Assembly: GCA_949298795.1 (NCBI GenBank)
Contig: CASFXV010000002.1
Location: 83,653-147,652, forward strand
Direction: 5' to 3'
DNA length: 64,000 nt
DNA from: an uncultured bacterium
Lineage (GTDB): Bacteria; Elusimicrobiota; Elusimicrobia; Elusimicrobiales; Elusimicrobiaceae
Shown piece by piece: positions 42,313 to 51,958 of this stretch. Position numbers and translations under genes: made by a program. Numbering within the stretch: the stretch's first letter is position 1; each line of letters begins with the position of its first letter. Below the pieces are notes generated by a model. The model did no database searches, was not told where the DNA came from, and saw nothing but the letters and a program-made list of their open reading frames with translations.

Positions 42313-44153
42313 TATTCCACCGTTACGCTTTTGGCTAAATTGCGGGGCTGGTCAATTTCGCACCCCAAACGTTTGGCCGTCCAATAAGCAAAGAACTGCA
42401 AAGCCACCACGTTTAATACCGGCTGCAGCAGTTCCCCCGCATAAGGCAGGATAATGGTTTTATCCACACTGTCTTTAGCCAAGCGAGCCCCTTCCTGCGT
42501 GGTAACGGCTATTACAAAAGCGCCGCGCGCGCGGCATTCCTGGCAGGCGGAAAGCATTTTTTCAAACAAAGAATCCGCCGGCATAAGCACAATGGTGGGG
42601 GTGCCTTTTTCTATGATAGAAATAGGCCCGTGTTTTATTTCCCCCGCGGCAAAACCCTCCGCGCTGCGGTAAGAAACTTCTTTTAATTTTAACGCCCCTT
42701 CCAAAGCGATAGGAAAGTTCACGTTTCTGCCTAAAAACAAGAAATGCGGCGCTTTGTATACCCGTTTGGTAATGTGGCGCACCTCATATTCTATTTTCAC
42801 GGCGTCCGCCATAAATTTGGAAAGCGTTAACAATTCTTTATACAAACTGTTAAAAGACGCCTCGCTTATGTTTCCTTTGGCTTTGCCCAAAAACAACGCC
42901 AGCGCATACAGCGATGTCAGCTGGCTGGTAAACGCTTTGGTGGAAGCCACGCTGATTTCCGGCCCGCAGTGCGTGTAAAAAGTAGCATCGCACACGCGCG
43001 TAAGCGTGGAAGCAAGCACATTGCAAATAGCCAACGTCTTAAAACCCAGTTCTTTGGCTTTGCGTATGGCGCCGATGGTGTCCGCCGTTTCGCCCGATTG
43101 GCTGACCGCAATAGCCAGCGTACCCGCCGTACGGGGGACGCAGCGGTATTTGTATTCGCTTGCTAAATCCACCGTTACGGGAATGCCGGCAAAGTTTTCA
43201 ATATAATACTTTCCCACCAACCCCGCATGATAGGCCGTACCGCAGGCAATAATATGTACCTGCTGCAAAGCGCGCAGCTCACGCGTATTTAAATTAAGCA
43301 GTTTGCCAAAATCAGTCTGCGCGGTGCGAAGGGTGTCTTCTATGGCTTGGGGCTGGTCATAAATTTCTTTAAGCATGAAATGCTCGTACCCGCCCTTTTC
43401 GGCTGTTTTTTGGTCCCAGTTAATTTTAACCGGTTTAAGCGGTTTTTCCGCGCCGTTTTTATCCAACAGTTTTACGCCGGTTTCCGTCAGTTCGGCCATT
43501 TCGCCGTCTTCCAAGAAAAGTACTTTGTTGGTGTGTTTTAAAAAAGCGGGAACATCCGAGGATAAAAAGTTCTCATCTTTGCCCAAGCCAACCACCATAG
43601 GACTTTGGTTTTTTACCCCCAGCAAAAAACCGGGCACCTGCGCCCATAACACGCCGTAAGCGTACGCGCCGGAAATTTCCCCGTTGGTTTTGCGCACGGC
43701 GTTAATCAAACGTTCTTTGGGCGTGGCGCCGCAGGCCGTTTTAAGATTTTCTTCAATTAAGTGGGCAATGACCTCTGTATCCGTTTCACTTTTAAAACGG
43801 TGCCCCAGGGAAGAGAGTTTTTCCCGTAAAGTTAAAAAATTTTCAATAATACCGTTGTGTACGACAACAATTTCCCCCGTGCAGTCTGTATGCGGGTGGG
43901 AATTTTCTTCACACGGTTTGCCGTGCGTAGCCCAACGCGTGTGCCCAATGCCGCACTGTCCTTTGGGGTTTGCAAGCAGGGCGGCTTTTTCCAGCTCCGC
44001 CACTTTGCCCACGGCGCGTACCGTAACCAATTTTTCTTCCTGCAAAATGGAAATACCGGCGGAATCATAACCGCGGTATTCTAATTTTTTCAGTCCGTCT
44101 ATAATAAAGGGAACGCTGTTCTTCTTGCCGACGTAGCCGATAATGCCACACAT
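42312..44153 (-). CDS. glmS: Glutamine-fructose-6-phosphate aminotransferase
   Basis: 613 residues. The mature enzyme starts at Cys2 (MCGIIGYVG), the glutaminase nucleophile. The Ntn domain has HTRWATHG and HNGIIENF. Two SIS domains follow with ACGTAYHAG, SQSGETADT and the C-terminal AKSVTVE tail that closes the sugar site. It makes glucosamine-6-phosphate, the first step to UDP-GlcNAc, in the same block as glmM. AGAGGA lies before the ATG, and the 24-nt gap to pdxJ leaves no room for a glmS ribozyme. Confidence 0.97.
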   Translation of the reverse strand: MCGIIGYVGKKNSVPFIIDGLKKLEYRGYDSAGISILQEEKLVTVRAVGKVAELEKAALLANPKGQCGIGHTRWATHGKPCEENSHPHTDCTGEIVVVHNGIIENFLTLREKLSSLGHRFKSETDTEVIAHLIEENLKTACGATPKERLINAVRKTNGEISGAYAYGVLWAQVPGFLLGVKNQSPMVVGLGKDENFLSSDVPAFLKHTNKVLFLEDGEMAELTETGVKLLDKNGAEKPLKPVKINWDQKTAEKGGYEHFMLKEIYDQPQAIEDTLRTAQTDFGKLLNLNTRELRALQQVHIIACGTAYHAGLVGKYYIENFAGIPVTVDLASEYKYRCVPRTAGTLAIAVSQSGETADTIGAIRKAKELGFKTLAICNVLASTLTRVCDATFYTHCGPEISVASTKAFTSQLTSLYALALFLGKAKGNISEASFNSLYKELLTLSKFMADAVKIEYEVRHITKRVYKAPHFLFLGRNVNFPIALEGALKLKEVSYRSAEGFAAGEIKHGPISIIEKGTPTIVLMPADSLFEKMLSACQECRARGAFVIAVTTQEGARLAKDSVDKTIILPYAGELLQPVLNVVALQFFAYWTAKRLGCEIDQPRNLAKSVTVE

Positions 44154-44177
44154 AAAAATCCTCTTTTCGTTTGCCGT

Positions 44178-44894
44178 TTACATCAGCTCTTTCATTTCTG
44201 CCACGGCAGAAGGGAAGCCCACTTCCAGTGAGCGGTTAATAATGGAAAAACCGATATTCATGCACTCCATGCCGCCAATGTCCGCCACGGCCAGCACGTT
44301 TTCATAGTCCAGCCCGTGCCCGGCGTGCACTTTAAGCCCCAGTTCTTTGGCAAGCAGAGTGGAAAGCGCCAAATCCTGCAATAATTTTTGGGCTTGTTTT
44401 TTGTTGGCGGCTTCGCTGTAATCGCGCGTGCAAAGTTCCACAATATCCGCCCCCAGCTTGGCGGCGGCGCGGATGTCGGACGCTTCCGGGCTGACAAACA
44501 AACTTACCAGTATGCCCTTTTTATGCAACGCTTCCACCATTTCCCCCACGCGTTTTTGTACGGCCGGGGTAAATTTTAAACCGCCCGTGGTGGTTACTTC
44601 GCCCGGCAATTCCGGCACAATACAAACGGAATAAGGTTTGTATTTTAAAACCGCTTCCTGCATTTGCGGCGTGTAAGAGCATTCCAAATGAATATGTTTG
44701 CGCAGTTTTTTGCACAAGCGGGCAAGGTCTTCTTCCTGGATATGGCGGCGGTCTTTACGCAAATGCACTACAATATAATCAGCCCCGCAGGCCAAAGCCA
44801 AAAAAGCATAAGAAAGGGGGTCCGGAAAACCGGCCCGGCGCGCCTGGCGCAGGGTGGCGATGTGGTCTATATTCACCCCTAAAGCTAAACTCAT
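44178..44894 (-). CDS. pdxJ: Pyridoxine 5'-phosphate synthase
   Basis: 238 residues, usual length. GVNIDHIATLRQARR opens the TIM barrel, HLRKDRRHIQEEDL is the active-site loop, and HAGHGLDYENV and GFSIINRSLEVG are the phosphate-binding ends. It condenses amino-acetone-phosphate and deoxyxylulose 5-phosphate to PNP in the DXP-dependent B6 route. It starts in a 4-nt overlap with glmM. PLP made here feeds enzymes such as CysK and NifS. Confidence 0.97.
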   Translation of the reverse strand: MSLALGVNIDHIATLRQARRAGFPDPLSYAFLALACGADYIVVHLRKDRRHIQEEDLARLCKKLRKHIHLECSYTPQMQEAVLKYKPYSVCIVPELPGEVTTTGGLKFTPAVQKRVGEMVEALHKKGILVSLFVSPEASDIRAAAKLGADIVELCTRDYSEAANKKQAQKLLQDLALSTLLAKELGLKVHAGHGLDYENVLAVADIGGMECMNIGFSIINRSLEVGFPSAVAEMKELM

Positions 44895-46243
44895 AAGTGC
44901 ACCTCCGTCTTGCTTTTATATAATTGTTCCACTTCTTGCGCGATACGGGATACCAAGGCTTCATCTTCCCCTTCCACTAAAATGCGCAGTTTGGGTTCCG
45001 TGCCGCTGTAACGCACAATAATGCGCCCGCGGCCCTGCATTTGTTTTTCCAGCTCCGCCACTGCGGGCAAAAAGCCTTCCAGCGTGTCTAACGCCGGTTT
45101 AGAAGAAACCGCCACCGCGCGCAGCAGACTGGGATATTTTTTCCATTGGTCGCCAAACCAGCTTAACGGCTTGCCGGATTTTTTGGCACATTGCAAAAAT
45201 TGCAAAGCGGAAAGGATACCGTCCCCCGTGTTGGAAAATTCCCTAAAAATAATATGGCCGGAAGTTTCCCCCCCGATAGAGAGGTTTTCTTTTTCCAACG
45301 CTTCTGAAACGTATTTGTCACCCACTTTGGTGAGCTCCACGCAAATGCCGTTTTGTTTTAAATAATTAATACAGCCCAGGTTAGCCATAATGGTAAGCAC
45401 GGCTTTGTTGCCGTTTAGGCGGCCTTCCTGCTTAAGGCACAGAGCGGAGGAGGCGATGATATTATCCCCGTCCAGCTGGCGGCCGTTTTCGTCCGAAGCG
45501 ATAACGCGGTCCGCGTCGCCGTCAAAACTAAAACCGGCATAGGCTTTTTCTTTGGCGGTTAAATCCTGCATAAACTGGGTATGCAGCGCGCCAACGCCGC
45601 GGTTAATGTTGGTGCCGTCCGGCTTGGCGCCGGTAACTACCAAATCCATGCCTAAATCATGGAATACTTTGGCGGCGATTTTATAGCTGGCGCCGTTGGC
45701 GCAGTCCAACACTACTTTGGTGCCTTTTAATAAAGAAGCGTCTACGGTGGATTTTAAAAAGTTTTCATACAAATCAATTAAGCTTTCGTCTTCTTGATAT
45801 TGGGCTTTTGGGGCCGGAAGCGCCGTGCACGCGTCTATGCGGGCTTCTATTTTGGCTTCCAGCGCTTCAGGAAGTTTGGTCCCGTGGTTGGTAAAAAATT
45901 TAATGCCGTTAAATTCCGCCGGGTTATGGCTGGCGGAAATAACCACCCCGCACAAGCTGCCCGTTTGGCGGACGATATTGGCCACTGCCGGGGTAGGCGC
46001 CACGCCTACGCTGATAACGTTTACGCCCGCGGCGCGAATGCCTTTTTGCAGGGCCTGCAGAATAGAAGGCCCGGAAGCGCGGGAATCTTGCGCGATAATT
46101 ACTTGGTTTTTTAAACCTTCGGCTTGGGCGTATGTTTTTAATTCGTCCAGTGCGCACCAGCCTAATTTTTCAATAAAATCACTCGTCAACGGAAATGTAC
46201 CCGCTACGGCGCGGATACCGTCCGTTCCAAAATATTTTCCCAT
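44891..46243 (-). CDS. glmM: Phosphoglucosamine mutase
   Basis: 450 residues from ATG 46243, chosen because homologues start MGKYFGTDGIR and AAGGA lies 7 nt upstream; an open frame extends 22 codons further without support. The phosphoserine loop is VVISASHNPAEFNG, the metal loop FDGDADR, the sugar loop GGETSGHI and the phosphate loop VRYSGTEPKLRI. It converts GlcN-6-P to GlcN-1-P. It follows ftsH by 74 nt. Confidence 0.97.
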   Translation of the reverse strand: MGKYFGTDGIRAVAGTFPLTSDFIEKLGWCALDELKTYAQAEGLKNQVIIAQDSRASGPSILQALQKGIRAAGVNVISVGVAPTPAVANIVRQTGSLCGVVISASHNPAEFNGIKFFTNHGTKLPEALEAKIEARIDACTALPAPKAQYQEDESLIDLYENFLKSTVDASLLKGTKVVLDCANGASYKIAAKVFHDLGMDLVVTGAKPDGTNINRGVGALHTQFMQDLTAKEKAYAGFSFDGDADRVIASDENGRQLDGDNIIASSALCLKQEGRLNGNKAVLTIMANLGCINYLKQNGICVELTKVGDKYVSEALEKENLSIGGETSGHIIFREFSNTGDGILSALQFLQCAKKSGKPLSWFGDQWKKYPSLLRAVAVSSKPALDTLEGFLPAVAELEKQMQGRGRIIVRYSGTEPKLRILVEGEDEALVSRIAQEVEQLYKSKTEVHL

Positions 46244-46317
46244 AAACAAGTCCTTCTGCGCGGCGGCTGTAATCGTGCCTCCGTGCCAGTATACCCGTTC
46301 ACGCAACAACAGCCGTG

Positions 46318-48270
46318 TTAGAAAAGCTCCGCCTGTTTAGCCTCCGGCTGCACAGCTTTCGGCGCCTTCGGTTGCTCTTCCTGCGGTTCGTCCTGCGCGG
46401 GCTTGCCGGAAGAAGAAGCCTCTTTTTCCTGCGGGGGTTCTTCCTGCACGGCGGGTTTCAAGCCCAAAATAGCGTCTATTTCCGGCGCTTCCACCACTTC
46501 TTTTTCAAGCAGCGTCTGCACCAATTTATCAAACGCGGCGCGGTTGCTTAAAATAATTTCCTGCGCGCGTTCATAAGACGATTTAATCAAATCCACAATT
46601 TCCGCATCAATGCTGCGGGCCATTTCTTCCGAATATACTTTATGGCGGGACAAGTCTCTCCCTAAAAACACTTCCCCGTCGTCTCCGTTCGGCAGGGCGA
46701 TGGGGCCTATTTTATCGCTCATGCCCAGCTCCATCACCATTTTGCGCGCATAGGCGGTGGCTTTGTTCAGGTCGTCGCTGGCGCCGGAGGTGATTTCTCC
46801 AAACACAATTTGCTCCGCCGCGCGGCCGGCCAGCAGAATGCAAATCTTATCCAAAATTTCAGATTTGCTGGTTAAGAACTTGTCTTCCAGCGGCAGCTGC
46901 AGCGTATACCCCAACGCCTGCCCCCGGGGAATAATGGTTACTTTATGCACCGGGTCAGAATGATTGGTTAAGCGCGCCACCACGGTGTGGCCCACTTCAT
47001 GCGCGGCGATAATTTGCTGTTCTTTTTTAGAGATGATGCGGCTTTTCTTTTGCGGGCCGGCTATGACGCGTTCCACCGCTTCGTCCAAGTCGCCGCGGTC
47101 TACGGCGTCTTTATCGGCACGGGCGGCCAAAATGGCTGCCTCGTTAATGACGTTTGCCAAATCCGCCCCCACAAAACCGGGCGTGCCTTTGGCAATGGTT
47201 TTTAAATCCACGTCTTTGGCAAGTTTCACTTTCTTGGCGTGCACCCCCAAGATTTCTTCACGCCCTTTTAAATCCGGCGCGGGGACGGAAATATGCCGGT
47301 CAAAACGGCCGGGGCGGATAAGGGCCGGGTCCAACACGTCTGGGCGGTTGGTGGAAGCCATTAAAATAATGCCTTGTTTACTTTCAAAGCCGTCTAGTTC
47401 AATAAGCAACTGGTTGAGGGTTTGTTCGCGCTCGTCATGTCCGCCGCCGATACCGGCAAAACGCCGGCGGCCCACGGCGTCCAACTCGTCAATAAAAATA
47501 ATGGCGGGGGAGTTCTTTTTGGCTTGGTCAAACAAATCGCGCACGCGCGCCGCACCTACGCCCACAAACATTTCCACAAATTCAGAGGCGGAGGCGGAGA
47601 AAAACGCCACGCCCGCTTCCCCGGCTACGGCTTTAGCCAACAGCGTTTTACCCGTACCGGGGGCACCGTATAAAAGCACGCCTTTGGGCAGTTTGCCGCC
47701 CAATTTTTGGAATTTTTTGGGATTTTTTAAAAATTTGATGACGTCTTCCAGCTCTTCTTTGGCTTCTTCACAGCCGGCCACGTCTTTAAATGTAACGGTT
47801 TGCTGGGAAGGGTCCTGCATTTTGGCTTTGCTGCGGGCAAAATTCATGGCGCTTTTGCCGTCGCTTCTTTGGGGGCGGATAAAAACAAACCACCAAAAAC
47901 CCACCAACAGCACAATCCACAAAATGTTAAATAAAATGTTGCTCAGCCAGCTGTTGTCCTGCTCGGCCTTGAATTTAATTTTACCGGCGGAAAGTTCCTC
48001 CACCAGTTTAGGGTCTTCCATGCGAACGGTTTTAAATTTGGAAAAATCGCCTTTTTCATTCTTATACAAACCGCTGATTACGCCGGGGGCCACCGTCAAA
48101 TCAGACACTTCCCCCAACGCCACTTTTTGTTTAAACTCTGAATAATCCAAAACGGAAGGTTTTTCCCCCGGATTGTTAAAAAAGAATACGGCCGCCGCAA
48201 AAATAACAACCCAAACCATAATCTGGCCTACGGAAACGATTCTGCGGTTATTTGTGTTTTTGTTTTTCAT
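46318..48270 (-). CDS. ftsH: ATP-dependent zinc metalloprotease FtsH
   Basis: 650 residues. Two N-terminal membrane segments (about 13-32 and 108-128) flank a periplasmic domain. The AAA module has Walker A GAPGTGKT, the pore motif [16 protein letters not shown], Walker [12 protein letters not shown] and the [12 protein letters not shown]. The zinc site is HEVGH, where most FtsH have HEAGH. The C-terminal 40 residues are a low-complexity Glu/Gln/Pro/Ala tail ending ELF. It degrades membrane and short-lived proteins. It starts in the stop of hpt (TAATG). Confidence 0.96.
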   Translation of the reverse strand: MKNKNTNNRRIVSVGQIMVWVVIFAAAVFFFNNPGEKPSVLDYSEFKQKVALGEVSDLTVAPGVISGLYKNEKGDFSKFKTVRMEDPKLVEELSAGKIKFKAEQDNSWLSNILFNILWIVLLVGFWWFVFIRPQRSDGKSAMNFARSKAKMQDPSQQTVTFKDVAGCEEAKEELEDVIKFLKNPKKFQKLGGKLPKGVLLYGAPGTGKTLLAKAVAGEAGVAFFSASASEFVEMFVGVGAARVRDLFDQAKKNSPAIIFIDELDAVGRRRFAGIGGGHDEREQTLNQLLIELDGFESKQGIILMASTNRPDVLDPALIRPGRFDRHISVPAPDLKGREEILGVHAKKVKLAKDVDLKTIAKGTPGFVGADLANVINEAAILAARADKDAVDRGDLDEAVERVIAGPQKKSRIISKKEQQIIAAHEVGHTVVARLTNHSDPVHKVTIIPRGQALGYTLQLPLEDKFLTSKSEILDKICILLAGRAAEQIVFGEITSGASDDLNKATAYARKMVMELGMSDKIGPIALPNGDDGEVFLGRDLSRHKVYSEEMARSIDAEIVDLIKSSYERAQEIILSNRAAFDKLVQTLLEKEVVEAPEIDAILGLKPAVQEEPPQEKEASSSGKPAQDEPQEEQPKAPKAVQPEAKQAELF

Positions 48271-48797
48271 TATTTCTTAAATACCCCAATATACGGTAAA
48301 TTGCGGTACAGTTCGTTATAATCCAAACCATACCCGATTACAAATTCATTTTCTACGGTAAAACCCACATATTTCGGGTGGATATCGGCTTTGCGGTTGC
48401 AGGGTTTATCCAACAAACAGCAAATTTCCAGGCTGGCCGCGCCGCGGCTTTTTAAATTGGCGGTTAAATAGTCCAGCGTAAGCCCCGTATCCACAATATC
48501 TTCTACAATCACCACGTGGCGGCCTTTAATGCTTTCGCGCAGATCCAGCATAGTACGCACTTGGCCGGTGCTGTTTGTCCCCGCATAAGAAGAAAGACAC
48601 ATAAAATCCATATTGCAGTCTACGCTGATGTTTTTCATTAAATCGGCATAGAACATAATACACCCGCGCAAAATGCCTACAAAAAGAGGCAGCTTGCCGC
48701 GGTAATCGGCCGAGATTTGACGCCCTAACTCAGCCGTGCGCTGCGCCAGTTGTTCTTCAGAAAATAAAATGCGTTCCAAAACGGGGTTTTCAGGCAT
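48270..48797 (-). CDS. hpt: Hypoxanthine phosphoribosyltransferase
   Basis: 175 residues. The PRPP-binding motif is VVIVEDIVDTGLTL (around 96-109), with the hood-loop FVGILRGCIMF and DFMCLSSYAGT near 70. It salvages hypoxanthine or guanine to IMP/GMP. hpt-ftsH is a frequent pair. GGAGGG precedes the ATG. It begins the long minus-strand block that runs to crcB. Confidence 0.95.
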   Translation of the reverse strand: MPENPVLERILFSEEQLAQRTAELGRQISADYRGKLPLFVGILRGCIMFYADLMKNISVDCNMDFMCLSSYAGTNSTGQVRTMLDLRESIKGRHVVIVEDIVDTGLTLDYLTANLKSRGAASLEICCLLDKPCNRKADIHPKYVGFTVENEFVIGYGLDYNELYRNLPYIGVFKK

Positions 48798-48851
48798 AAG
48801 CCCTCCAATAGAAAATATATAATACAGGATACCTTTTTTTTGCCCGCCAGA

Positions 48852-48871
48852 AAAGGGGGTGCCCCCTTTAC
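48852..48871. promoter_or_regulatory. GC-rich inverted repeat upstream of hpt
   Basis: AAAGGGGG-TG-CCCCCTTT between divergent genes, about 55 nt before the hpt ATG. It could be a repressor site or a remnant terminator; no T-run follows on the minus strand. Confidence 0.35.
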
Positions 48872-48915
48872 AGCATATGATGAGTTATAAATATGGAAAG
48901 TTCGTTTAAAAAGAC

Positions 48916-48921
48916 TATAAT
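48916..48921 (+). promoter_or_regulatory. -10 box, apparent leaderless start of the 48930 gene
   Basis: Perfect TATAAT, 8 nt before ATG 48930; only A/T bases lie between and no ribosome site exists. Confidence 0.5.
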
Positions 48922-48929
48922 ATTTATAT

Positions 48930-50168
48930 ATGAAAATATTGCTCTATACTTTTTTGGCTTTACTCATAAACAGCCCACTGTGGGCCCAAGCCGCCACAAA
49001 CCAGCTGGGAGATATTTTGCGTACCCAAGCGCAAAAAGCCCAACAGAAGACGCATTCTTTAGAACAAGTATTACAAAAATTACAAAACGAGAAAATATCC
49101 CACTTATCTTGGCAAGAGTTTTTAAAACAAAATGAACATGTAAAAGAAGTGGAAAAAGTTTCTACCAAGTTGGAAAACTATTTATTAAAGAACCAGCTGG
49201 GAGCCCTTAAAGAAGACGCCGGTTCCAACCTTTTTTATCATGCGAAAGGGCTTCCTCCCTACTCCCAATTAATAAAAGGGCAAAACACCATTTTTATTGC
49301 GGAATCCATTAACCACGAAGCGGCTTCCTCTATTGATCACGCGGCAAATATAATCCGAATTATCCGCCAGGAAAACCCTCATGCCCGCATTTTGCTGGCC
49401 AGTGAATTTTTAAGCTGGCAAGGAGATGAAAAACCCGGCCTGTTAAAAAAGGCCGGGGCAAAAACAAGTCTGTATGTCTCAGATAGTTATATGCCGGTTT
49501 TCCGCGCGGCCGACCAGGCAAATATAGACCAGCTAGCCCTTGATGATTTCATCTGGATAACGCAAGAAAATACATCTATTGTTAAGATTGGAAATTTTGC
49601 CGTCTATGCCTCTCCCGAGGATAAAGTGCCCTCTTTAAACCTTGCGCAAGATAAACTGGAGGATTTGGCCTCGTCTATCTTGAACTTAGTCAGTGTATCC
49701 CCTTGGGGCGTGCTGGAACGCAACCGCCAATGGGCCCGGCGCATTAACGCGCTGCGGCCGTTTTATGACATCATTATCGTCCATGCCGGAGATGGACACC
49801 TAGCCACAACCTATTCAATGGATTTAGCCCCCATGTTGCATGTGACAGATTACTTGTTAATTTCACTGCTTCCCATGGAACAGCTTCCCGTAGACAAAGA
49901 AGTCTTTTATGAAAATAGAACCAATATAGCGGAAACAAGCGGGCTATGCCAAAATGGTGTTTGCTACAAACTGGAAGAAGACAACATAAAGAATGCTTCA
50001 GACAAATTAGCTTTCCTCATGCAAAACGCGACCCAGTCTAAAGATCTTTTTTGGATGTACGCCAACGAAGAAGAAATTAAAAAGTTAAACACGAAAGAAG
50101 AGTTAGAAAAAATAAAAAAAGCTTTCCCTTACTCAACCAACAAAAACTTGTTTGTATTTATAAAATAA
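48930..50168 (+). CDS. Secreted protein, possibly of the ChaN/Tiki superfamily
   Basis: 412 residues. A signal peptide of about 21 ends WAQA. Residues 25-95 look helical and Gln/Lys rich. The core has TIFIAESINHEAAS (around 120), RILLASEFLSW (around 154), RNRQWARRI (around 265) and IIIVHAGDGHLA (around 285). The order 'GE..H', a strand ending in Glu, an Arg helix and 'GxxH' resembles the ChaN/EreA/TraB-Tiki fold, here with Ala for the first Gly; this is pattern-level inference only. A role in haem binding or proteolysis cannot be claimed. Base composition is lower in GC than that of its neighbours. Confidence 0.6.
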   Translation: MKILLYTFLALLINSPLWAQAATNQLGDILRTQAQKAQQKTHSLEQVLQKLQNEKISHLSWQEFLKQNEHVKEVEKVSTKLENYLLKNQLGALKEDAGSNLFYHAKGLPPYSQLIKGQNTIFIAESINHEAASSIDHAANIIRIIRQENPHARILLASEFLSWQGDEKPGLLKKAGAKTSLYVSDSYMPVFRAADQANIDQLALDDFIWITQENTSIVKIGNFAVYASPEDKVPSLNLAQDKLEDLASSILNLVSVSPWGVLERNRQWARRINALRPFYDIIIVHAGDGHLATTYSMDLAPMLHVTDYLLISLLPMEQLPVDKEVFYENRTNIAETSGLCQNGVCYKLEEDNIKNASDKLAFLMQNATQSKDLFWMYANEEEIKKLNTKEELEKIKKAFPYSTNKNLFVFIK

Positions 50169-50170
50169 CC

Positions 50171-50201
50171 AAAAGGGTTCCGAAAACAGGAACCCTTTTT
50201 T
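50171..50201 (+). terminator. Terminator after the 48930-50168 gene
   Basis: AAAAGGGTTCC / GGAACCCTTTTTT hairpin, 3 nt after the stop. Confidence 0.9.
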
Positions 50202-50289
50202 ACAGAGGGGCCCACGCAGGCATCTTTCCTTGCACCCCAACATGCTATTTGCTATGATATCTCAAATCTTATATATAAGGGAGAAAACA

Positions 50290-51864
50290 ATGAAACGGTT
50301 TTTACTGGCCGTGCTGTTTAGCACTAGCGCTTTTACATTAAACGCCCAACCTTGGCAAATGGTAGGCCCCAGAGCGATGGGCATGGGCGGGGCCGGGGTA
50401 GCCACCGCCTACGGGGCAGACGCCCAATATTGGAACCCCGCCGCTTTAAAAGATACAGACCAAGAAATGCAAAACGTTTTGCTTAGCACCGGCCTTCAGC
50501 TGGAAACAACCAAAGACGTAATGAACGCCTTGGATAATTTAAACGATTTGTCTGACCGCTATAAGAATTTATCCAACAAAATATCCGCCGGCGGCGCCCC
50601 CAACGCGCAAGATTTATCCACTTTATTTGAGGGGTTGTCCGACATTTCCGACTTAACCAAAAACAATCTGGGCGCCGTGGTAGGGGCGGATGCCGGGCTG
50701 GGAATAAAAATTAAAAACTTTGCCGTATCCGTGCGCTCTTTGGGCACGATGGGCGTTACCCCTATCATTGATACGATAAACGTGGGATTAGGCAACCAAG
50801 GAGGCACCGCCGGTTTGGACATCAGCGGAAGCACAGCCCTGCCCGCAGAAACAGACAGCCAGCGCGCCGCGCAAATACTGGCCCAAACCATTACGGACAC
50901 CAACACGCTGGACGCTATCAATACGTTATTGCAAACCAATTACGCTTCCGCGGCGGACATGGCACACGCTTTTATCAATACCGCCTTAAATGCCGGCTCT
51001 TCCGCACAGGAAGTATTGTCTGCCGCGCAAACGGCCGCTTCCAACTTACCCAACGCCGCCGATATTATCCAAACCGCGGCGCAGCATAACGGCGGCAACG
51101 GTTATGAACAAAACGAAAGCCGCGCCATGGCGGATTTAGGCCTTTTCTCCGAAATTGCCTTAGGGTACGCGCAGGAAGTTATACCCGGTTTGCAAGTGGG
51201 CGGAAATTTAAAACTGATTGAGGGAACCATCGCCCAAACGGGTATTTTGGTATTGCAGGACGACAAATCCCTCTCAGATGTAGCCAGCGACGCATGGGAC
51301 AACAAAAAAACCTCTGCCCAGCTGGGGGTGGACTTGGGGGCAAAAGTGAATTTCTCCCGCCTGACGGACCGGGAAATATTGTTTAACCCGGTAATCGGTT
51401 TAACGGCGCGCAACATCAATTCCCCCAAGTTTGACCGCCCGGGCCTTCCCCAAGGCATACCGGACGCGATTGCCCAAAGCTGGCAGACGGGCGATTACAA
51501 GTTAAAACCCCAAATCCGCGCCGGCGTAGCCATAGAACCGCTTCGTACGCTTGTATTGGCGGCCGATTTGGACTTAACCGAAAACGAAACGGCTATCGCT
51601 AACTTTAAATCCCGCCAGTTGGCCATCGGCGCCGAGTGGGACTTTGCCAAAGGAAAAACTTTCAGCCTGCCGTTAAGAGCCGGGATCAATAAAAACTTGG
51701 CGGAGTCAGACTCTTCTATGTACTACACCTTGGGCTTAGGATTTAAGATAGCCCGCTTCCAAATGGAGTTGGCGGGAGCCATCAGTTCGGAAACGGCAGA
51801 AGTGGAGGGAGCTGACGTGCCCGCCTCCGCCGGGGCATCGTTCTCATTTGGATTTATCTTTTAG
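50290..51864 (+). CDS. Outer-membrane beta-barrel protein, TraF/PorV-like
   Basis: 524 residues from ATG 50290, preceded by AGGGAG; the open frame extends 20 codons further without support. A signal peptide of about 18 ends LNA. The mature start GPRAMGMGGAGVATAYGAD...WNPAAL is the hallmark of TraF_2/PorV/PorQ and FadL-like barrels. A helical Ala/Gln/Asn-rich insert spans about 75-270. From about 280 to the end are amphipathic strands ending FSFGFIF with terminal Phe. A role in surface export or as a pore is inferred from the family only. Confidence 0.8.
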   Translation: MKRFLLAVLFSTSAFTLNAQPWQMVGPRAMGMGGAGVATAYGADAQYWNPAALKDTDQEMQNVLLSTGLQLETTKDVMNALDNLNDLSDRYKNLSNKISAGGAPNAQDLSTLFEGLSDISDLTKNNLGAVVGADAGLGIKIKNFAVSVRSLGTMGVTPIIDTINVGLGNQGGTAGLDISGSTALPAETDSQRAAQILAQTITDTNTLDAINTLLQTNYASAADMAHAFINTALNAGSSAQEVLSAAQTAASNLPNAADIIQTAAQHNGGNGYEQNESRAMADLGLFSEIALGYAQEVIPGLQVGGNLKLIEGTIAQTGILVLQDDKSLSDVASDAWDNKKTSAQLGVDLGAKVNFSRLTDREILFNPVIGLTARNINSPKFDRPGLPQGIPDAIAQSWQTGDYKLKPQIRAGVAIEPLRTLVLAADLDLTENETAIANFKSRQLAIGAEWDFAKGKTFSLPLRAGINKNLAESDSSMYYTLGLGFKIARFQMELAGAISSETAEVEGADVPASAGASFSFGFIF

Positions 51865-51871
51865 CTCAAAC

Positions 51872-51898
51872 AAAAACCCCGCTTTAAGCGGGGTTTTT
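51872..51898 (+). terminator. Terminator after the TraF/PorV-like gene
   Basis: AAAAACCCCGCTT / AAGCGGGGTTTTT hairpin. Confidence 0.9.
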
Positions 51899-51927
51899 AT
51901 GTAACAAAATGTTCTAATCCATACAAC

Positions 51928-51950
51928 AAACCCGCCGGTACGGCGGGTTT
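51928..51950 (-). terminator. Terminator of the mutS-mutL-EFR1 block
   Basis: AAACCCGCCG-GTA-CGGCGGGTTTTT, just beyond the EFR1 stop on the minus strand. Confidence 0.85.
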
Positions 51951-51958
51951 TTGTCTTA

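Noticed and set aside
44154..44177. glmS ribozyme
   Set aside because: The gap between pdxJ and glmS is 24 nt and holds just the ribosome site.
46964..48145. 393-codon open frame on the plus strand
   Set aside because: It lies fully antisense to ftsH, has no ribosome site, and its residues (many Ser, Thr, Pro, Ala) are typical of a shadow frame.
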